Part shown: in pieces, positions 51,101 to 60,713 of the stretch | How positions within the stretch are numbered: the first letter of the stretch is position 1 | Layout: the number at the start of each line of letters is the position of its first letter | From: Mesorhizobium onobrychidis | GTDB taxonomy: Bacteria; Pseudomonadota; Alphaproteobacteria; Rhizobiales; Rhizobiaceae | NCBI RefSeq assembly: GCF_024707545.1 | Contig: NZ_CP062229.1 | Location: 1,426,001-1,490,000 of the forward strand | Direction of reading: 5' to 3' | Length of the DNA stretch: 64,000 bases | Notes under the pieces: generated by a model | Database searches by the model: none | The model's input: only the letters and a program-made list of their open reading frames with translations | Told to the model about the DNA's origin: nothing | Program-made: the position numbers and the translations under genes

Positions 51101-51910
51101 ATGACGGTGATCGATCGGCGAACCCTGCTTTTGATGTCGATGGCTTTGTTGCCGGCCAGCGCTGCGGCGGCATCGCGCCGGCGCTCGCCGTCTCCGCAAA
51201 CCTTCGACTACGGACCGGCCCTGCTCGACGTCTACACGCGCGATGGCGCAAGCTCCCTGCCTGTGGTCCTTTTCATCCATGGCGGTGCCTGGCGGGCCGG
51301 CAACCGCACCAACGTCAACGTCAAGCCGGCCTTCCTGCTCGACAATGGCTTCTGCTTCGTCTCGATCGACTACCGGATGCTGCCCAAGGCCGATGTCGCC
51401 ACCCAGGCGGACGATGTCGAGCAGGCATATCGCTACGTGCGCGCCAACATGGCCAGATACGGCGGCGATCCGAACCGGATAGCGGTCATGGGGCATTCGG
51501 CCGGCTGCCATCTCGCCGCATTGACCGGGCTGCGCGGCGGTCTGCCCGGTGTCGCGGCGCTGGTTCTGAACGACACCAGGGCCTATGACCTGGAAGCGCT
51601 TGCGAGGAGCGGCGGCATGACACCGGCCTATGCCCGGGCGTTTCCCGACCCGGCGCAGTGGCGCGCACTGTCGCCTGCGACCCATGTCGGGAGCCGCAAA
51701 CATCCGCCGACCTTTGTCGCCTATTCGCGCGCACAGGGGAGGGAACAGGATTCCAGGGCCTTCGCCGAGCGTTTGCGCGCCACCGGGACCGAGGTCACGC
51801 TGTTCGACGGCAGCGCCTATTCGCACATGTCGATCAATCGCGATTTCGGCGAGGAGGGCGATGCCCTGACCGCAGCGGTGATGATTTTCCTGAAGGCGAC
51901 GATCGTCTGA
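51101..51910 (+). CDS. Alpha/beta hydrolase, probably exported
   Basis: A 269-residue hydrolase with a Tat-like or Sec signal (DRRTLLLMSMALLPASAAAA). The oxyanion motif is FIHGGAWRAG near residue 59, the nucleophile GHSAG near residue 134, and a late histidine in DGSAYSHMSI near residue 243. It resembles the BD-FAE/esterase-lipase group. ATG 51101 begins a good signal peptide; GTG 51074 is an alternative. It stands alone between the CorC-like and ThDP-enzyme genes. Confidence 0.75.
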   Translation: MTVIDRRTLLLMSMALLPASAAAASRRRSPSPQTFDYGPALLDVYTRDGASSLPVVLFIHGGAWRAGNRTNVNVKPAFLLDNGFCFVSIDYRMLPKADVATQADDVEQAYRYVRANMARYGGDPNRIAVMGHSAGCHLAALTGLRGGLPGVAALVLNDTRAYDLEALARSGGMTPAYARAFPDPAQWRALSPATHVGSRKHPPTFVAYSRAQGREQDSRAFAERLRATGTEVTLFDGSAYSHMSINRDFGEEGDALTAAVMIFLKATIV

Positions 51911-52063
51911 TTTCGCTGGCGATCGCTTCGCCTGGCTTTTCGATGTCCACCGCGATCGCGGCCGCCCTTCAAGCTGGATCATGTCAAAGTCGGCGGCGGG
52001 ATATTGCTCTCGGGGCGTATGCCAGCTCAATTGCCGTTCGGTCGACATGCGAGGGAGAAGTTC

Positions 52064-53617
52064 ATGAATGGGGCCGACGTCCTGTGCGACGTGCTTTTGG
52101 CGAACGGCGTGAACGTCTGCTTCGCTAACCCCGGCACCTCTGAAATGCATTTCGTCGCGGCGCTCGACCGCAAGCCCGAAATGCGCTGTGTGCTCGGCCT
52201 GTTCGAGGGCGTGGTGACGGGAGCTGCCGACGGTTACGCCCGGATGACCGACCGGCCGGCCGCGACGCTGCTCCACACCGGCCCTGGACTGGCCAATGGA
52301 TTGGCCAATATCCACAATGCCCGGCGCGCCCGCATTCCGATGATCAACATTGTCGGCGATCATGCTTCTTATCATCTTGAACTTGACGCGCCGCTTACCA
52401 GCGACATCGAAAGCCTCGCGGCGCCGATGTCGAACTGGGTCCGTCGCATCGCGGGTCCGGCCGACATCGCGCCCGCCGCGCAAGCGGCTTTTCGCGCCTC
52501 GCTGATGCCTCCGGGCATCGCGACCTTGATCCTGCCGGCGGACGCGGCTTGGGGCGATGCCAGCCCGGTCTCGTTGGCCACGGTGGAGCTTCCCCTGTCG
52601 CCTTCGGTCGACATGAGTGTTGTCCGCAAGATTGCCGAAGCGATACGTGCCGCTCCAGGGCGCGCGGGCATCGTCGTGCGTGGGCTCGCGGCGCGCGCCG
52701 ATGCGCTCGAGATCGCCGGCCAGATCTCGGCGGCGATGGATGTTCGCGTGTTTGGCGAGGTTCTGATCGCGCGCATGGAGCGCGGCCGTGGCCGTGTCGC
52801 GCCCGTGCGCATCCCCTATCCGATCGACGCCGCCCGGGCCTTGCTCGACGACATCGATGTCCTGATCCTTGTCGGCGCCAAGGAACCGGTGGCCTTCTTT
52901 GCATATCCGGGAAAGCCGGGACGGCTCGTCCGTGAGGGTTGTGATGTATTGACGCTGGCCGCGCACGGCGAGGATTTGAAGGCGGCGCTGGCGGCGCTTC
53001 GCGAGGAACTTGGCGTCAGGCCATCGCGGCAGCTTCCCATCGCCACGGCCTTTCCCGACGAGTCAACCCCGCGCGGTAAGCTGACCGACGATGCAATGGC
53101 GCTTTTGGTGGCGAGAAGACTTCCCGCCAATGCCATCGTCTGCGACGAGGCCGTCACTTCGGCGCGACGCTACTTCGCCCTATCGGCCTTCGCAGCGCCG
53201 CACGACTACATGATGACCACCGGTGGATCGATAGGTGGAGGCATCCCGCTGGCAACCGGGGCGGCGATTGCCTGTCCCGGCCGCAAGGTCGTCAACCTGG
53301 AGGCGGATGGCAGCGGGATGTATACCGTGCAGGGGTTGTGGACGCAGGCAAGGGAAAAGCTCGACGTGGTCACGATCGTTTTCTCGAACCGAACCTACGC
53401 GATCCTGCATGGCGAAATGCGCAATGTCGGCGTGAATGCTGTTGGCGAGAATGCCAGACGCATGCTTGATCTCGACCAACCGGCGCTGGACTGGGTTTCG
53501 CTGGCAAATGGCATGGGTGTAGAAGCCGCCCGCGCCGAGACTTGCGAGCGGTTCGACGCGCTGCTGGACAGCGCCATGTCCCGCCCCGGGCCGTTTCTCA
53601 TCGAAGCATTGATCTGA
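52064..53617 (+). CDS. ThDP-dependent enzyme (acetolactate synthase large-subunit-like)
   Basis: A 517-residue thiamine-diphosphate enzyme with the usual three domains. The amino-terminal Pyr domain carries the cofactor-activating glutamate in LGLFEGVVTGAADGYARM near residue 48. The carboxy-terminal PP domain has LEADGSGMYTVQGLWTQARE through to FSNRTYAIL, the GDG...N motif with alanine for the first glycine. It is shorter than AHAS (about 570), and no small subunit is near, so it is probably a 2-keto-acid decarboxylase or similar, not valine/isoleucine synthesis. GAGGGAGAAG precedes the ATG. Confidence 0.82.
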   Translation: MNGADVLCDVLLANGVNVCFANPGTSEMHFVAALDRKPEMRCVLGLFEGVVTGAADGYARMTDRPAATLLHTGPGLANGLANIHNARRARIPMINIVGDHASYHLELDAPLTSDIESLAAPMSNWVRRIAGPADIAPAAQAAFRASLMPPGIATLILPADAAWGDASPVSLATVELPLSPSVDMSVVRKIAEAIRAAPGRAGIVVRGLAARADALEIAGQISAAMDVRVFGEVLIARMERGRGRVAPVRIPYPIDAARALLDDIDVLILVGAKEPVAFFAYPGKPGRLVREGCDVLTLAAHGEDLKAALAALREELGVRPSRQLPIATAFPDESTPRGKLTDDAMALLVARRLPANAIVCDEAVTSARRYFALSAFAAPHDYMMTTGGSIGGGIPLATGAAIACPGRKVVNLEADGSGMYTVQGLWTQAREKLDVVTIVFSNRTYAILHGEMRNVGVNAVGENARRMLDLDQPALDWVSLANGMGVEAARAETCERFDALLDSAMSRPGPFLIEALI

Positions 53618-53644
53618 CCGGGATTCGCGACCCGCCTTGGAAAC

Positions 53645-53947
53645 TTACCAGCGCGTCTTTTCGTCCGGCGCGGCCGGCTCGATCGCCAGCGCGTGGACAC
53701 CAGCCTTCAGCTCCTCGGCCAGCAATGCGTTGACCGCGCGGTGGCGCTCGATGCGGCTCATGCCGGCAAAGGCCGAGGAGACGATGCGGACGCGGAAATG
53801 CGTCTCGCCGGTGCCGTCATAGGTGCCGTGATGATCGGAGTCCTGATGGTGATGGCCGGCATGCAGATGGCTTTCGTTGATGATGACCAGTCGCTCCGGC
53901 GAGAACGCCTTCTTCAACTTGCCTTCCATCGTTGACTGTATGGACAT
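53645..53947 (-). CDS. bolA: BolA-family protein
   Basis: A 100-residue BolA protein. The ESHLHAGHHHQDSDHHG segment carries the invariant HxGH region with additional histidines, followed by THFRVRIVSSAFAGMSRIERHRAV, the family's class II KH-like fold. BolA works with monothiol glutaredoxin in iron-sulfur handling. It converges with the ThDP enzyme gene (27 bp apart) and diverges from the J-domain gene downstream, an arrangement common in Rhizobiales. Confidence 0.92.
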   Translation of the reverse strand: MSIQSTMEGKLKKAFSPERLVIINESHLHAGHHHQDSDHHGTYDGTGETHFRVRIVSSAFAGMSRIERHRAVNALLAEELKAGVHALAIEPAAPDEKTRW

Positions 53948-53974
53948 TCGTACTTCCCTTCACCACATATGGCC

Positions 53975-54011
53975 CGCGCATGACCCCCGAAAATCGGTGC
54001 CCTTTGCGCGT
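53975..54011. repeat. Variant CCCGAAAATCGG palindromic repeat
   Basis: The stretch begins CGCGCATGACCCCCGAAAAT and ends CTTTGCGCG, with CGCGC ends inverted. It is an eroded relative of the ATGATC...CCGAAAACCGG family (45855, 59607). Another variant in reverse orientation is at 55881-55914. It lies between bolA and the J-domain gene. Confidence 0.5.
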
Positions 54012-54140
54012 CCAGAAGGACGCGCGGTGCCGCCGCCGCGACAAAATTCGCCGATCGCCCGCTTTATGCCGCGATTCAGCGGTTAGGGCGATCATCGCGA
54101 AAATGTCAATTCTTGTTTCGCACCGGCGAACAGCCCATAA

Positions 54141-54770
54141 ATGGGTGAGATGAAACCGTACCCCAAATATTTCGAGAAAATCCGCATCCGCCCGGAGAAG
54201 GATGCGGAGCTGAAGTCGCGCTCGCCGATCTGCCAGTGGGACGGTTGCAAGGAGGCCGGCACCCATCGCGCGCCGGTCGGACGCATGAAGGAGGGCGAGT
54301 ATTTTCAGTTCTGCTTCGATCATGTGCGCGAGTACAACAAGGGCTTCAATTATTTCTCCGGTGTCCCCGATACCGAGATCGCCCGCTTTCAGAAGGAAGC
54401 GATGACCGGCCACCGGCCGACATGGAAGATGGGCGTCAACGGCGCCTCGACGCGCTCCTCGCCCGATTTCGCCCAGCAGCGTTCCGGCCGCGCCGGCTAT
54501 TACAACCGCATGCGCGATCCGTTCGACCTGTTCAAAGGTCCGAAGGATCCGCGCGAAGCCCGCGAGCGCAAAGCCAAGCCGCTTGAGGCCAAGGCGCTGG
54601 AAACGCTTGGCCTTGATACAAAGGCGACTGGCAAGGACATCAAGGCGCGTTATAAGGAACTGGTGAAACGCCACCATCCCGATGCGAATGGCGGCGACAG
54701 AGGTTCGGAAGACCGGTTCCGCGATGTGCTCCAGGCCTATCGCGTGCTCAAGCAGGCAGGATTGTGCTGA
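54141..54770 (+). CDS. DnaJ-like J-domain protein of the bolA-cobS locus
   Basis: A 209-residue protein. The J domain is at the carboxy end (residues 152-205: LETLGLDTKATGKDIKARYK, then LVKRHHPDANGGDRG with the HPD motif). The amino half has cysteines (CQWDGCKEAG and FCFDHVREYN) that could bind metal. This inverted layout is typical of a Rhizobiales family encoded between bolA and cobS. It should act with DnaK on an unknown client. Confidence 0.85.
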   Translation: MGEMKPYPKYFEKIRIRPEKDAELKSRSPICQWDGCKEAGTHRAPVGRMKEGEYFQFCFDHVREYNKGFNYFSGVPDTEIARFQKEAMTGHRPTWKMGVNGASTRSSPDFAQQRSGRAGYYNRMRDPFDLFKGPKDPREARERKAKPLEAKALETLGLDTKATGKDIKARYKELVKRHHPDANGGDRGSEDRFRDVLQAYRVLKQAGLC

Positions 54771-54893
54771 GCGACCTTACGGTCCGTGTCGTTTTCCAAC
54801 TTTCATAAGGTTGGAAAAGGCTTTAAGACCGCCCCCGAACAAAATCGATTGCCGGCGAAACGCGGCGTTTCGCCCGTGGAGACGTTGATAAAG

Positions 54894-55880
54894 ATGAACA
54901 AGGTCGATCGCGACATCGCCAACCTGCCCGACACCACCGTGCCGGTGAAGGAGAAATTTGGCTTCGAGTCCAAGATGGTGGTGCCGGCCTATTCGGTGAC
55001 GAGCGAGCATGTGCCCGACATCGATCCCGACTACCTGTTCGACAAGAACACGACGATGGCGATCCTCGCCGGCTTTGCCTACAACCGCCGCGTCATGGTG
55101 TCGGGCTATCACGGCACCGGCAAGTCGACGCATATCGAGCAGGTCGCCGCCCGCCTCAACTGGCCTATGGTGCGCGTCAATCTCGACAGTCATGTCAGCC
55201 GCATCGACCTCGTCGGCAAAGACGCCATCGTCGTCAAGGAAGGGCTGCAGATCACCGAATTCCGCGACGGCATCCTGCCCTGGGCCTACCAGCACAATGT
55301 CGCGCTGTGCTTCGACGAGTACGATGCCGGCCGTCCGGACGTGATGTTCGTCATCCAGCGTGTGCTGGAATCGTCCGGCCGGCTGACGCTGCTCGACCAG
55401 AGCCGGGTCATCCGCCCGCATCCGGCATTCCGGCTGTTTTCGACCGCCAACACGGTCGGTCTCGGCGACACCACCGGCCTCTATCACGGCACGCAGCAGA
55501 TCAACCAGGCGCAGATGGACCGCTGGTCGATCGTCACCACGCTGAACTATCTGCCGCACGACAATGAGGTGAATATCGTGCTGGCCAAGGCCAAGCACTA
55601 TCGCGACGGCAAGGGCAAGGAGATCGTCAACAAGATGGTGCGTGTCGCCGACATGACGCGTTCCGCCTTCATCAATGGCGACCTGTCGACTGTCATGAGC
55701 CCGCGCACGGTCATCACCTGGGCCGAGAATGCCGAGATCTTCGGCGATATCGGCATGGCGTTCCGGCTGACCTTCCTCAACAAATGCGACGAACTGGAAC
55801 GCTCGCTGGTCGCCGAGTTCTACCAGCGCGCCTTCGGCCAAGACCTGCCGGAATCCGCGGCGAACGTGGTGCTGGGGTAA
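54894..55880 (+). CDS. cobS: Aerobic cobaltochelatase subunit CobS
   Basis: A 328-residue AAA+ ATPase of the cobaltochelatase. Walker A is [14 protein letters not shown] near residue 72, Walker [17 protein letters not shown] near residue 136, and sensor/arginine-finger regions follow ([19 protein letters not shown]). ATG 54894 gives the standard length and start ([16 protein letters not shown]); the frame opens at 54786. CobS and CobT form the motor that drives cobalt insertion by CobN, which is not in this window. CobT follows by 47 bp. Confidence 0.96.
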   Translation: MNKVDRDIANLPDTTVPVKEKFGFESKMVVPAYSVTSEHVPDIDPDYLFDKNTTMAILAGFAYNRRVMVSGYHGTGKSTHIEQVAARLNWPMVRVNLDSHVSRIDLVGKDAIVVKEGLQITEFRDGILPWAYQHNVALCFDEYDAGRPDVMFVIQRVLESSGRLTLLDQSRVIRPHPAFRLFSTANTVGLGDTTGLYHGTQQINQAQMDRWSIVTTLNYLPHDNEVNIVLAKAKHYRDGKGKEIVNKMVRVADMTRSAFINGDLSTVMSPRTVITWAENAEIFGDIGMAFRLTFLNKCDELERSLVAEFYQRAFGQDLPESAANVVLG

Positions 55881-55914
55881 GCATGGCTCGATTCCGATTT
55901 TCGGGGTCATGCTC
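55881..55914. repeat. Variant palindromic repeat between cobS and cobT
   Basis: GCATGGCTCGATTCCGATTT then TCGGGGTCATGCTCC, the reverse-oriented relative of the element at 53975-54011. It begins at the base after the cobS TAA stop. Confidence 0.5.
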
Positions 55915-55927
55915 CAAGGAATGATCG

Positions 55928-57829
55928 ATGGCGGGTCCGGGCGACAACACGCGCAACAAGTCGAAGACGGGTTCTGAAGCCGACAGCTTCAAGCGCGCCG
56001 TCACCGTCTGCATGCGCGCGATTGCCGGCGACAAAGACCTCGAAGTCGGTTTCGCCAAGGATCGGCCGGCGCTCGCCGGCAGCCGCGCCCGGCTCCCTGA
56101 ACTGCCGAAAAAAGCCTCGAAGGCCGACATCGCTATCACCCGCGGGCTCGGCGATTCCATGGCGTTGAAGCGCGCCTGCCACGACACGCGCATCCACACC
56201 AGGCTGGCGCCGGAGGGCAAACAGGCCCGCGCCATCTACGATGCGGTCGAGCAGGCCCGCGTCGAGGCGATCGGCTCCCGGGCCATGCAAGGTGTGGCCG
56301 ACAATATCGGCTCGATGCTCGAGGACAAATACGCCAGGGCCAACCTCATCGACGTCAAGGACAAGGCGGATGCGCCGATCGAGGAAGCGCTGGCCCTGAT
56401 GGTCCGCGAAAAGCTGACCGGCCGCGCCGTCCCGAAGAGCGGCGAGCGGCTTGTCGACCTCTGGCGCCCTTGGGTCGAGGAGAAGGCAAGCGCCGATCTC
56501 GACGGGCTGTCGGCAAAGCTCGACGACCAGCAGGCCTTCGCCCGCGTCGTGCGCGAGATGCTGGCTTCCATGGAAATGGCCGAGGAACTCGGTGACGACC
56601 AGGAGACCGAAGACTCCGAAGACAATGATGAAAACCAGCCGCAAGGCGAGGACCAGAGCGAGGAGGGCGGCGAGGACGATTCCGGCTCCGAGCAGTCGCA
56701 GTCGGACGATACCGAGGCGTCGTCCGACGACGAGCAATCGGCCGAGACGGAGGCATCCGATGCCACCGCCGACGACCTGTCCGACGATGACGACGCCGAT
56801 GCCGAGACACCCGGCGAGGCGCGCCGCAACGACAATCCCTTCACCAATCTGTCGAAGGAGATCGACTACAAGGTCTTCACCACCGCCTTCGACGAGACGG
56901 TGGGTGCGGAGGACCTGTGCGAAGAGGAAGAACTGGATCGGCTGCGCGCCTTCCTCGACAAGCAGCTTGCCAACCTGTCCGGCGTTGTCGGCCGGCTGGC
57001 CAACCGGCTGCAGCGCCGCCTGATGGCGCAGCAGAACCGCTCCTGGGATTTCGATCTCGAAGAGGGTTATCTCGATCCGGCACGGCTGGTGCGCGTCGTC
57101 ATCGACCCGATGCAGCCGCTGTCCTTCAAGCAGGAACGTGACACCAAATTCCGCGACACGGTGGTGACGCTGGTGCTCGACAATTCGGGCTCGATGCGCG
57201 GCCGGCCGATCACGGTCGCCGCCACCTGCGCCGACATTCTGGCGCGCACGCTGGAACGCTGCGGCGTTTCGGTCGAGATCCTCGGCTTCACCACCCGCGC
57301 CTGGAAGGGCGGGCAGGCACGCGAGAAATGGCTGAAGGAAGGCAAGCCGCCGAATCCGGGCCGGCTCAACGATCTGCGCCACATCATCTACAAATCCGCC
57401 GACCATCCGTGGCGGCGGGCGCGCCGCAATCTCGGCCTGATGATGCGCGAGGGCCTGCTCAAGGAAAACATTGATGGCGAGGCGCTGCTGTGGGCGCACA
57501 ACCGCCTGATCGCCCGGCCGGAGCAGCGCAAGATCCTGATGATGATCTCAGACGGCGCACCGGTCGACGATTCGACGCTGTCGGTCAATCCGGGCAACTA
57601 TCTCGAACGGCATCTGCGCGCGGTGATCGAACTGATCGAGACGCGCTCGCCGGTCGAGCTTTTGGCCATCGGCATCGGCCACGACGTTACCCGCTACTAT
57701 CGCCGCGCCGTCACCATCGTCGATGCCGAGGAACTGGCCGGCGCCATGACCGAGCAACTGGCCTCGCTGTTTGGCGAGGAAAGTGCGCGGGACGCGCGAA
57801 GCGGCGGCGGCATACGGCGCGCCGGATGA
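55928..57829 (+). CDS. cobT: Aerobic cobaltochelatase subunit CobT
   Basis: A 633-residue CobT. The amino-terminal domain (residues 1-225) is followed by a very acidic linker (residues about 225-300, runs of Asp, Glu and Ser) and a von Willebrand A domain with the MIDAS motif [12 protein letters not shown] near residue 418 and [14 protein letters not shown] near residue 540. It pairs with CobS in aerobic cobalamin synthesis. Its stop overlaps the next gene by 4 bp. Confidence 0.96.
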   Translation: MAGPGDNTRNKSKTGSEADSFKRAVTVCMRAIAGDKDLEVGFAKDRPALAGSRARLPELPKKASKADIAITRGLGDSMALKRACHDTRIHTRLAPEGKQARAIYDAVEQARVEAIGSRAMQGVADNIGSMLEDKYARANLIDVKDKADAPIEEALALMVREKLTGRAVPKSGERLVDLWRPWVEEKASADLDGLSAKLDDQQAFARVVREMLASMEMAEELGDDQETEDSEDNDENQPQGEDQSEEGGEDDSGSEQSQSDDTEASSDDEQSAETEASDATADDLSDDDDADAETPGEARRNDNPFTNLSKEIDYKVFTTAFDETVGAEDLCEEEELDRLRAFLDKQLANLSGVVGRLANRLQRRLMAQQNRSWDFDLEEGYLDPARLVRVVIDPMQPLSFKQERDTKFRDTVVTLVLDNSGSMRGRPITVAATCADILARTLERCGVSVEILGFTTRAWKGGQAREKWLKEGKPPNPGRLNDLRHIIYKSADHPWRRARRNLGLMMREGLLKENIDGEALLWAHNRLIARPEQRKILMMISDGAPVDDSTLSVNPGNYLERHLRAVIELIETRSPVELLAIGIGHDVTRYYRRAVTIVDAEELAGAMTEQLASLFGEESARDARSGGGIRRAG

Positions 57830-58857
57830 TTTTTTCGCGGGGCGGCTTTCGGCAGACGCTTTTCGCCGCCACAGCGCTTTTCGTTGCCGGCATCGCCTTG
57901 TCGCCTTGCATCGCGGCCGGCCCGGTTTCGGTCGACCCGATCGAAATCTCGGCACGGACCATAACTCGGTTTCACATCGGTCGTGACGACAAGCAGTTTG
58001 GCCCGCTCGAATTCGTCGGTGGGCTGGAAATGACCTCACCGTCACGCGATTTCGGCGCGCTGTCGGCGTTTCGCTTTCTCAAGCCCGGCAGTGATTTCAT
58101 CGGCGTCGCCGATACCGGTTTCTGGTTCTTCGGCACCGTTACCCACGATGCCGAAAAGCGCCCGTCGGGCATCCAGAATTTCCGTATGCAGGAAATGGCC
58201 GACGAGGCGGGCCATCTGATCGACGAGAAATGGGATGTCGACGCCGAAGGGCTTGCGGTCAAGGACGGCATTGCCACGGTCGGCTTCGAGCGCAACCCCC
58301 GTGTCGCCCAGTTCAGCATTGCCCCGGAAGAGATGAAGCCGCCGTTCAGGCAACTTGACTTCCTGGTTCCTGCCTGGGAGCTCCGACGGAATCGCGGCTT
58401 TGAGACCGTCACTCATGCCAGTCCAAACGGCCAGCACGAAGGCGGGCTAGTCGTGGTGTCGGAGAAGAGCCTCGACAAGGCCGGCAACATCTATGCGGCT
58501 GCTATCGAAGGGCCGCATAAGGGCGTCTTCACCGTCAAGCGCAACGGTGATTTTGACATCACCGACGGCGCCTTCCTACCGGACGGCGACCTTCTGCTGT
58601 TGGAGCGCAGTTTTTCGATGGCCCGCGGTGTCAAGATGCGGCTGCGGCGCATCTATGGCGAAAGCGTCGAGAAGGGCGCCGTTGCCGACGGGCCGGTGCT
58701 GTTGGAAGCCGACATGGGCTACCAGATCGACAGTATGGAAGGGCTCGACGTCTGGACCCGCGACGACGGCGCTGTGATGGTATCGCTGGTCTCTGACGAC
58801 AACCACTCGATGCTACAGCGCAATCTCTATCTGGAATTTGTGCTGCACGAGGATTGA
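57826..58857 (+). CDS. Esterase-like/phytase-like periplasmic protein
   Basis: A 343-residue protein with a signal peptide ([16 protein letters not shown]). The body resembles the esterase-like activity of phytase family (DUF related to PF13449): [30 protein letters not shown] and [12 protein letters not shown], with repeated acidic/aromatic beta-propeller-like segments. The function is unproven; calcium-dependent phosphoesterase is a family suggestion. The ATG overlaps the cobT stop, so it is co-translated with cobalamin genes without an obvious reason. Confidence 0.75.
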   Translation: MIFSRGGFRQTLFAATALFVAGIALSPCIAAGPVSVDPIEISARTITRFHIGRDDKQFGPLEFVGGLEMTSPSRDFGALSAFRFLKPGSDFIGVADTGFWFFGTVTHDAEKRPSGIQNFRMQEMADEAGHLIDEKWDVDAEGLAVKDGIATVGFERNPRVAQFSIAPEEMKPPFRQLDFLVPAWELRRNRGFETVTHASPNGQHEGGLVVVSEKSLDKAGNIYAAAIEGPHKGVFTVKRNGDFDITDGAFLPDGDLLLLERSFSMARGVKMRLRRIYGESVEKGAVADGPVLLEADMGYQIDSMEGLDVWTRDDGAVMVSLVSDDNHSMLQRNLYLEFVLHED

Positions 58858-58890
58858 GAGGCGGGCGGCAAAGGACGGCCGATAACAAGT

Positions 58891-59592
58891 CTACAGCTTC
58901 GCGCCGGTTGCCGCAGGCCGGGGTCCGCTGGTCGCGATCCAGATGACGTGGCGCGCGCCGCGCTTGCCATTGGCGCGGACCTTGACTTCCTCGACCGCGA
59001 AGCCTGCCTGCCTGAGCCTGCGGGTAAAACCGCTGTCGGGTCCCTGTGACCAGACCGCCAGCACGCCGCCGGGCTTGAGCGCTGCTCTCGCGCTGATCAG
59101 CCCGGCTATACTGTAGAGAGCCTCGTTGGCCTTGTGGACGATCCCTTCCGGACCGTTGTCGACGTCGAGCAGGATGGCATCCCAGGCCGAGGCTTCCGAT
59201 CGTATGAGCTGCCCGACGTCCATTTCGCGAACAGTCAGGCGCGGATCGTCGAGACAGCCGCCGAACACCGCCGCCATCGGGCCGCGCGCCCACGCCACGA
59301 CGGCGGGCACCAACTCGGCGACAACGACACCGGCATCGGCGCCAAGCTCGGCGAGAGCGGCGCGCAGCGTGAAACCCATGCCCAACCCGCCAATCAGGAT
59401 TTTCGGCTGGCTACGGCCGGCAATCCTTTGGCAGGACAGCCTGGCCAGCGCTTCCTCGGAGCCGCTGAGGCGGCTGTTCATCAGCTCGTTCGAGCCGAGC
59501 ATGATCGAGAATTCGGTGCCGCGTTGTTTCAGGCGAAGCTCGTGGTCGCCGTCAGGCGTTTTCGCGGTATCGAGCTGGACCCATGGGATCAT
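58891..59592 (-). CDS. Spermidine synthase-like methyltransferase-fold protein
   Basis: A 233-residue Rossmann-fold protein. The nucleotide-binding motif is ILIGGLGMGFTLRAAL near residue 65, with acidic VVVAELVPAVVAWARG and ILLDVDNGPEGIV near residue 145. It resembles spermidine-synthase-like proteins that lack an obvious polyamine site. The stop is 33 bp after the convergent neighbour. A repeat begins 15 bp upstream of its start. Confidence 0.75.
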   Translation of the reverse strand: MIPWVQLDTAKTPDGDHELRLKQRGTEFSIMLGSNELMNSRLSGSEEALARLSCQRIAGRSQPKILIGGLGMGFTLRAALAELGADAGVVVAELVPAVVAWARGPMAAVFGGCLDDPRLTVREMDVGQLIRSEASAWDAILLDVDNGPEGIVHKANEALYSIAGLISARAALKPGGVLAVWSQGPDSGFTRRLRQAGFAVEEVKVRANGKRGARHVIWIATSGPRPAATGAKL

Positions 59593-59606
59593 GCTTGAGA
59601 ACCTGT

Positions 59607-59655
59607 GAGCATGATCTTTTCCGAAAACCGGTTCCCACTTTCAGGGATCATGCTC
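59607..59655. repeat. ATGATCTTTTCCGAAAACCGG palindromic repeat, copy 2
   Basis: A 49-bp near copy of 45855-45903 with ends GAGCATGATC and GATCATGCTC. As with copy 1, its last base is the final G of the neighbouring gene's TAG stop (here yhhQ). Confidence 0.8.
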
Positions 59656-60335
59656 TATGCCGCCAGTGCCGGCTGGCTCCAGCGGGCGGCAAGCAGCCGG
59701 TAGGGGATCAGCGCCACCACGGCGATGATCAGCTTCACGCCGAGGTCGCCGAGTGCCCATGACACCCAGCGCATGGTCTCGAGCGACAGCACGCCCATCA
59801 GCGGCGCGGTTTCGAGCGCGAAGCCATCGTTCGGGCCAGCGAAGGCGAAGGCCGCCGAAAAAGCGACGGTGAAGAACACGGCGGTGTCGAACACCGAGCC
59901 GACCAGCGTGCCGACGATCGGCGCCCGCCACCAGCTCTGCCGGCGCAGCCGGTTGAACACGGTCACGTCGAGCAGTTGCGCGATCAGGAACGCGGTGCCG
60001 GAAGCCGCCGCAATGCGCACCAGCCGGTCGGCGGCCGTTTCGAATTCGATCAGGCCGTAGCGGAACAGCAAGGGCGGGATGACGACCGAGCAGATCACCG
60101 CCGCCGTGAAGCCGACAAACACGATCCGGCGCGCCACGGCCGGGCCGTAGCGGCGGTTGGCAAGGTCGGTGACCAGGAAGGAGAACGGATAGGTGAAGGC
60201 GCCCCAGGTCAGAATGTCGGCCAGCGACAAGCCGCCGATCGCACCTTGCAGCGGGAACTGCACGAGGATGTTCGACGCCACCACGACAAGCGCCATGGCC
60301 GCAACAAAGGGCAGATATCGGGAGAAAAAACTCAT
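59655..60335 (-). CDS. yhhQ: YhhQ-family queuosine precursor transporter
   Basis: A 226-residue membrane protein of the VUT/YhhQ family (DUF165) with about six helices. Characteristic segments are LTWGAFTYPFSFLVTDLANRRYG and VGTLVGSVFDTAVFFTVAF. YhhQ imports preQ0/preQ1 for queuosine in tRNA. It is 81 bp downstream of rpmB, and that gap carries a candidate preQ1-I riboswitch overlapping its start codon, which supports the assignment independently. Confidence 0.9.
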   Translation of the reverse strand: MSFFSRYLPFVAAMALVVVASNILVQFPLQGAIGGLSLADILTWGAFTYPFSFLVTDLANRRYGPAVARRIVFVGFTAAVICSVVIPPLLFRYGLIEFETAADRLVRIAAASGTAFLIAQLLDVTVFNRLRRQSWWRAPIVGTLVGSVFDTAVFFTVAFSAAFAFAGPNDGFALETAPLMGVLSLETMRWVSWALGDLGVKLIIAVVALIPYRLLAARWSQPALAA

Positions 60336-60362
60336 TTTTTTATCCTGGGTAATGGAACCAGC
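60331..60362 (-). promoter_or_regulatory. Candidate preQ1-I riboswitch over the yhhQ start codon
   Basis: Read on the minus strand: CTGG (60361-60358), loop TTCCATTAC, CCAG (60348-60345), then GATAAAAAAATGAG. This is the preQ1-I layout: a short stem, a C/U-rich loop, C before the 3' strand, and an A-rich tail. Loop CAT (60354-60352) can pair with the start codon ATG (60335-60333) as the pseudoknot P2. Ligand binding would hide the ATG and stop translation of the transporter. A search with the RNA family model is needed to confirm. Confidence 0.7.
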
Positions 60363-60365
60363 GGG

Positions 60366-60390
60366 GTGTCATGCCGAGTTCGGACGACAC
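60366..60390 (-). terminator. Hairpin between rpmB and the riboswitch
   Basis: An imperfect stem: outer arms GTGTCGT and ATGACAC (one G-T pair), inner CCG and CGG around AACT. It follows the rpmB stop by 26 bp. No T-run follows, so it may be a weak terminator, an RNase barrier or part of a longer leader structure. Confidence 0.4.
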
Positions 60391-60416
60391 TCCTTGGAAG
60401 GCGGTTGCCTGAGAAA

Positions 60417-60713
60417 TTAAGCGGCCGGCTGTTCGACAAGCTTCTTGGCGATCTGCTTCTTCAGCAGGCGCGCGCGCTGCGACAGCTCCTTGGCGTCGGC
60501 CTTGGCCAGGAACGCATCAAGGCCGCCGCGGTGCTCGACCGAACGCAGCGCGTTGGCCGAAATGCGCAGGCGCACGTTCTGGTTCAGCGCTTCCGAGATC
60601 AGCGTCACATTGACGAGATTCGGCAGGAAGCGACGCTTGGTCTTGTTGTTGGCGTGGCTCACATTGTTGCCGGACATGACTGCCTTGGCAGTGAGTTCGC
60701 AGGTGCGGGACAT
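60417..60713 (-). CDS. rpmB: 50S ribosomal protein L28
   Basis: A 98-residue L28: [20 protein letters not shown] then [20 protein letters not shown]. Basic throughout, standard alphaproteobacterial length. It is a core large-subunit protein. The yhhQ gene follows on the same strand. Confidence 0.97.
   Translation of the reverse strand: MSRTCELTAKAVMSGNNVSHANNKTKRRFLPNLVNVTLISEALNQNVRLRISANALRSVEHRGGLDAFLAKADAKELSQRARLLKKQIAKKLVEQPAA

Noticed and set aside
52064..53617. Biosynthetic acetolactate synthase (ilvB)
   Set aside because: The protein is shorter than AHAS, has ADG in place of GDG in the cofactor motif and no regulatory subunit gene nearby; a general ThDP-enzyme call is safer.
54771..54893. 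Cobalamin riboswitch upstream of cobS
   Set aside because: The gap is short and lacks the B12-box pattern; nothing there resembles the conserved core.
54786..54893. Earlier start for cobS
   Set aside because: The extra 36 residues have no counterpart in CobS proteins as known, and ATG 54894 gives the standard length and start.
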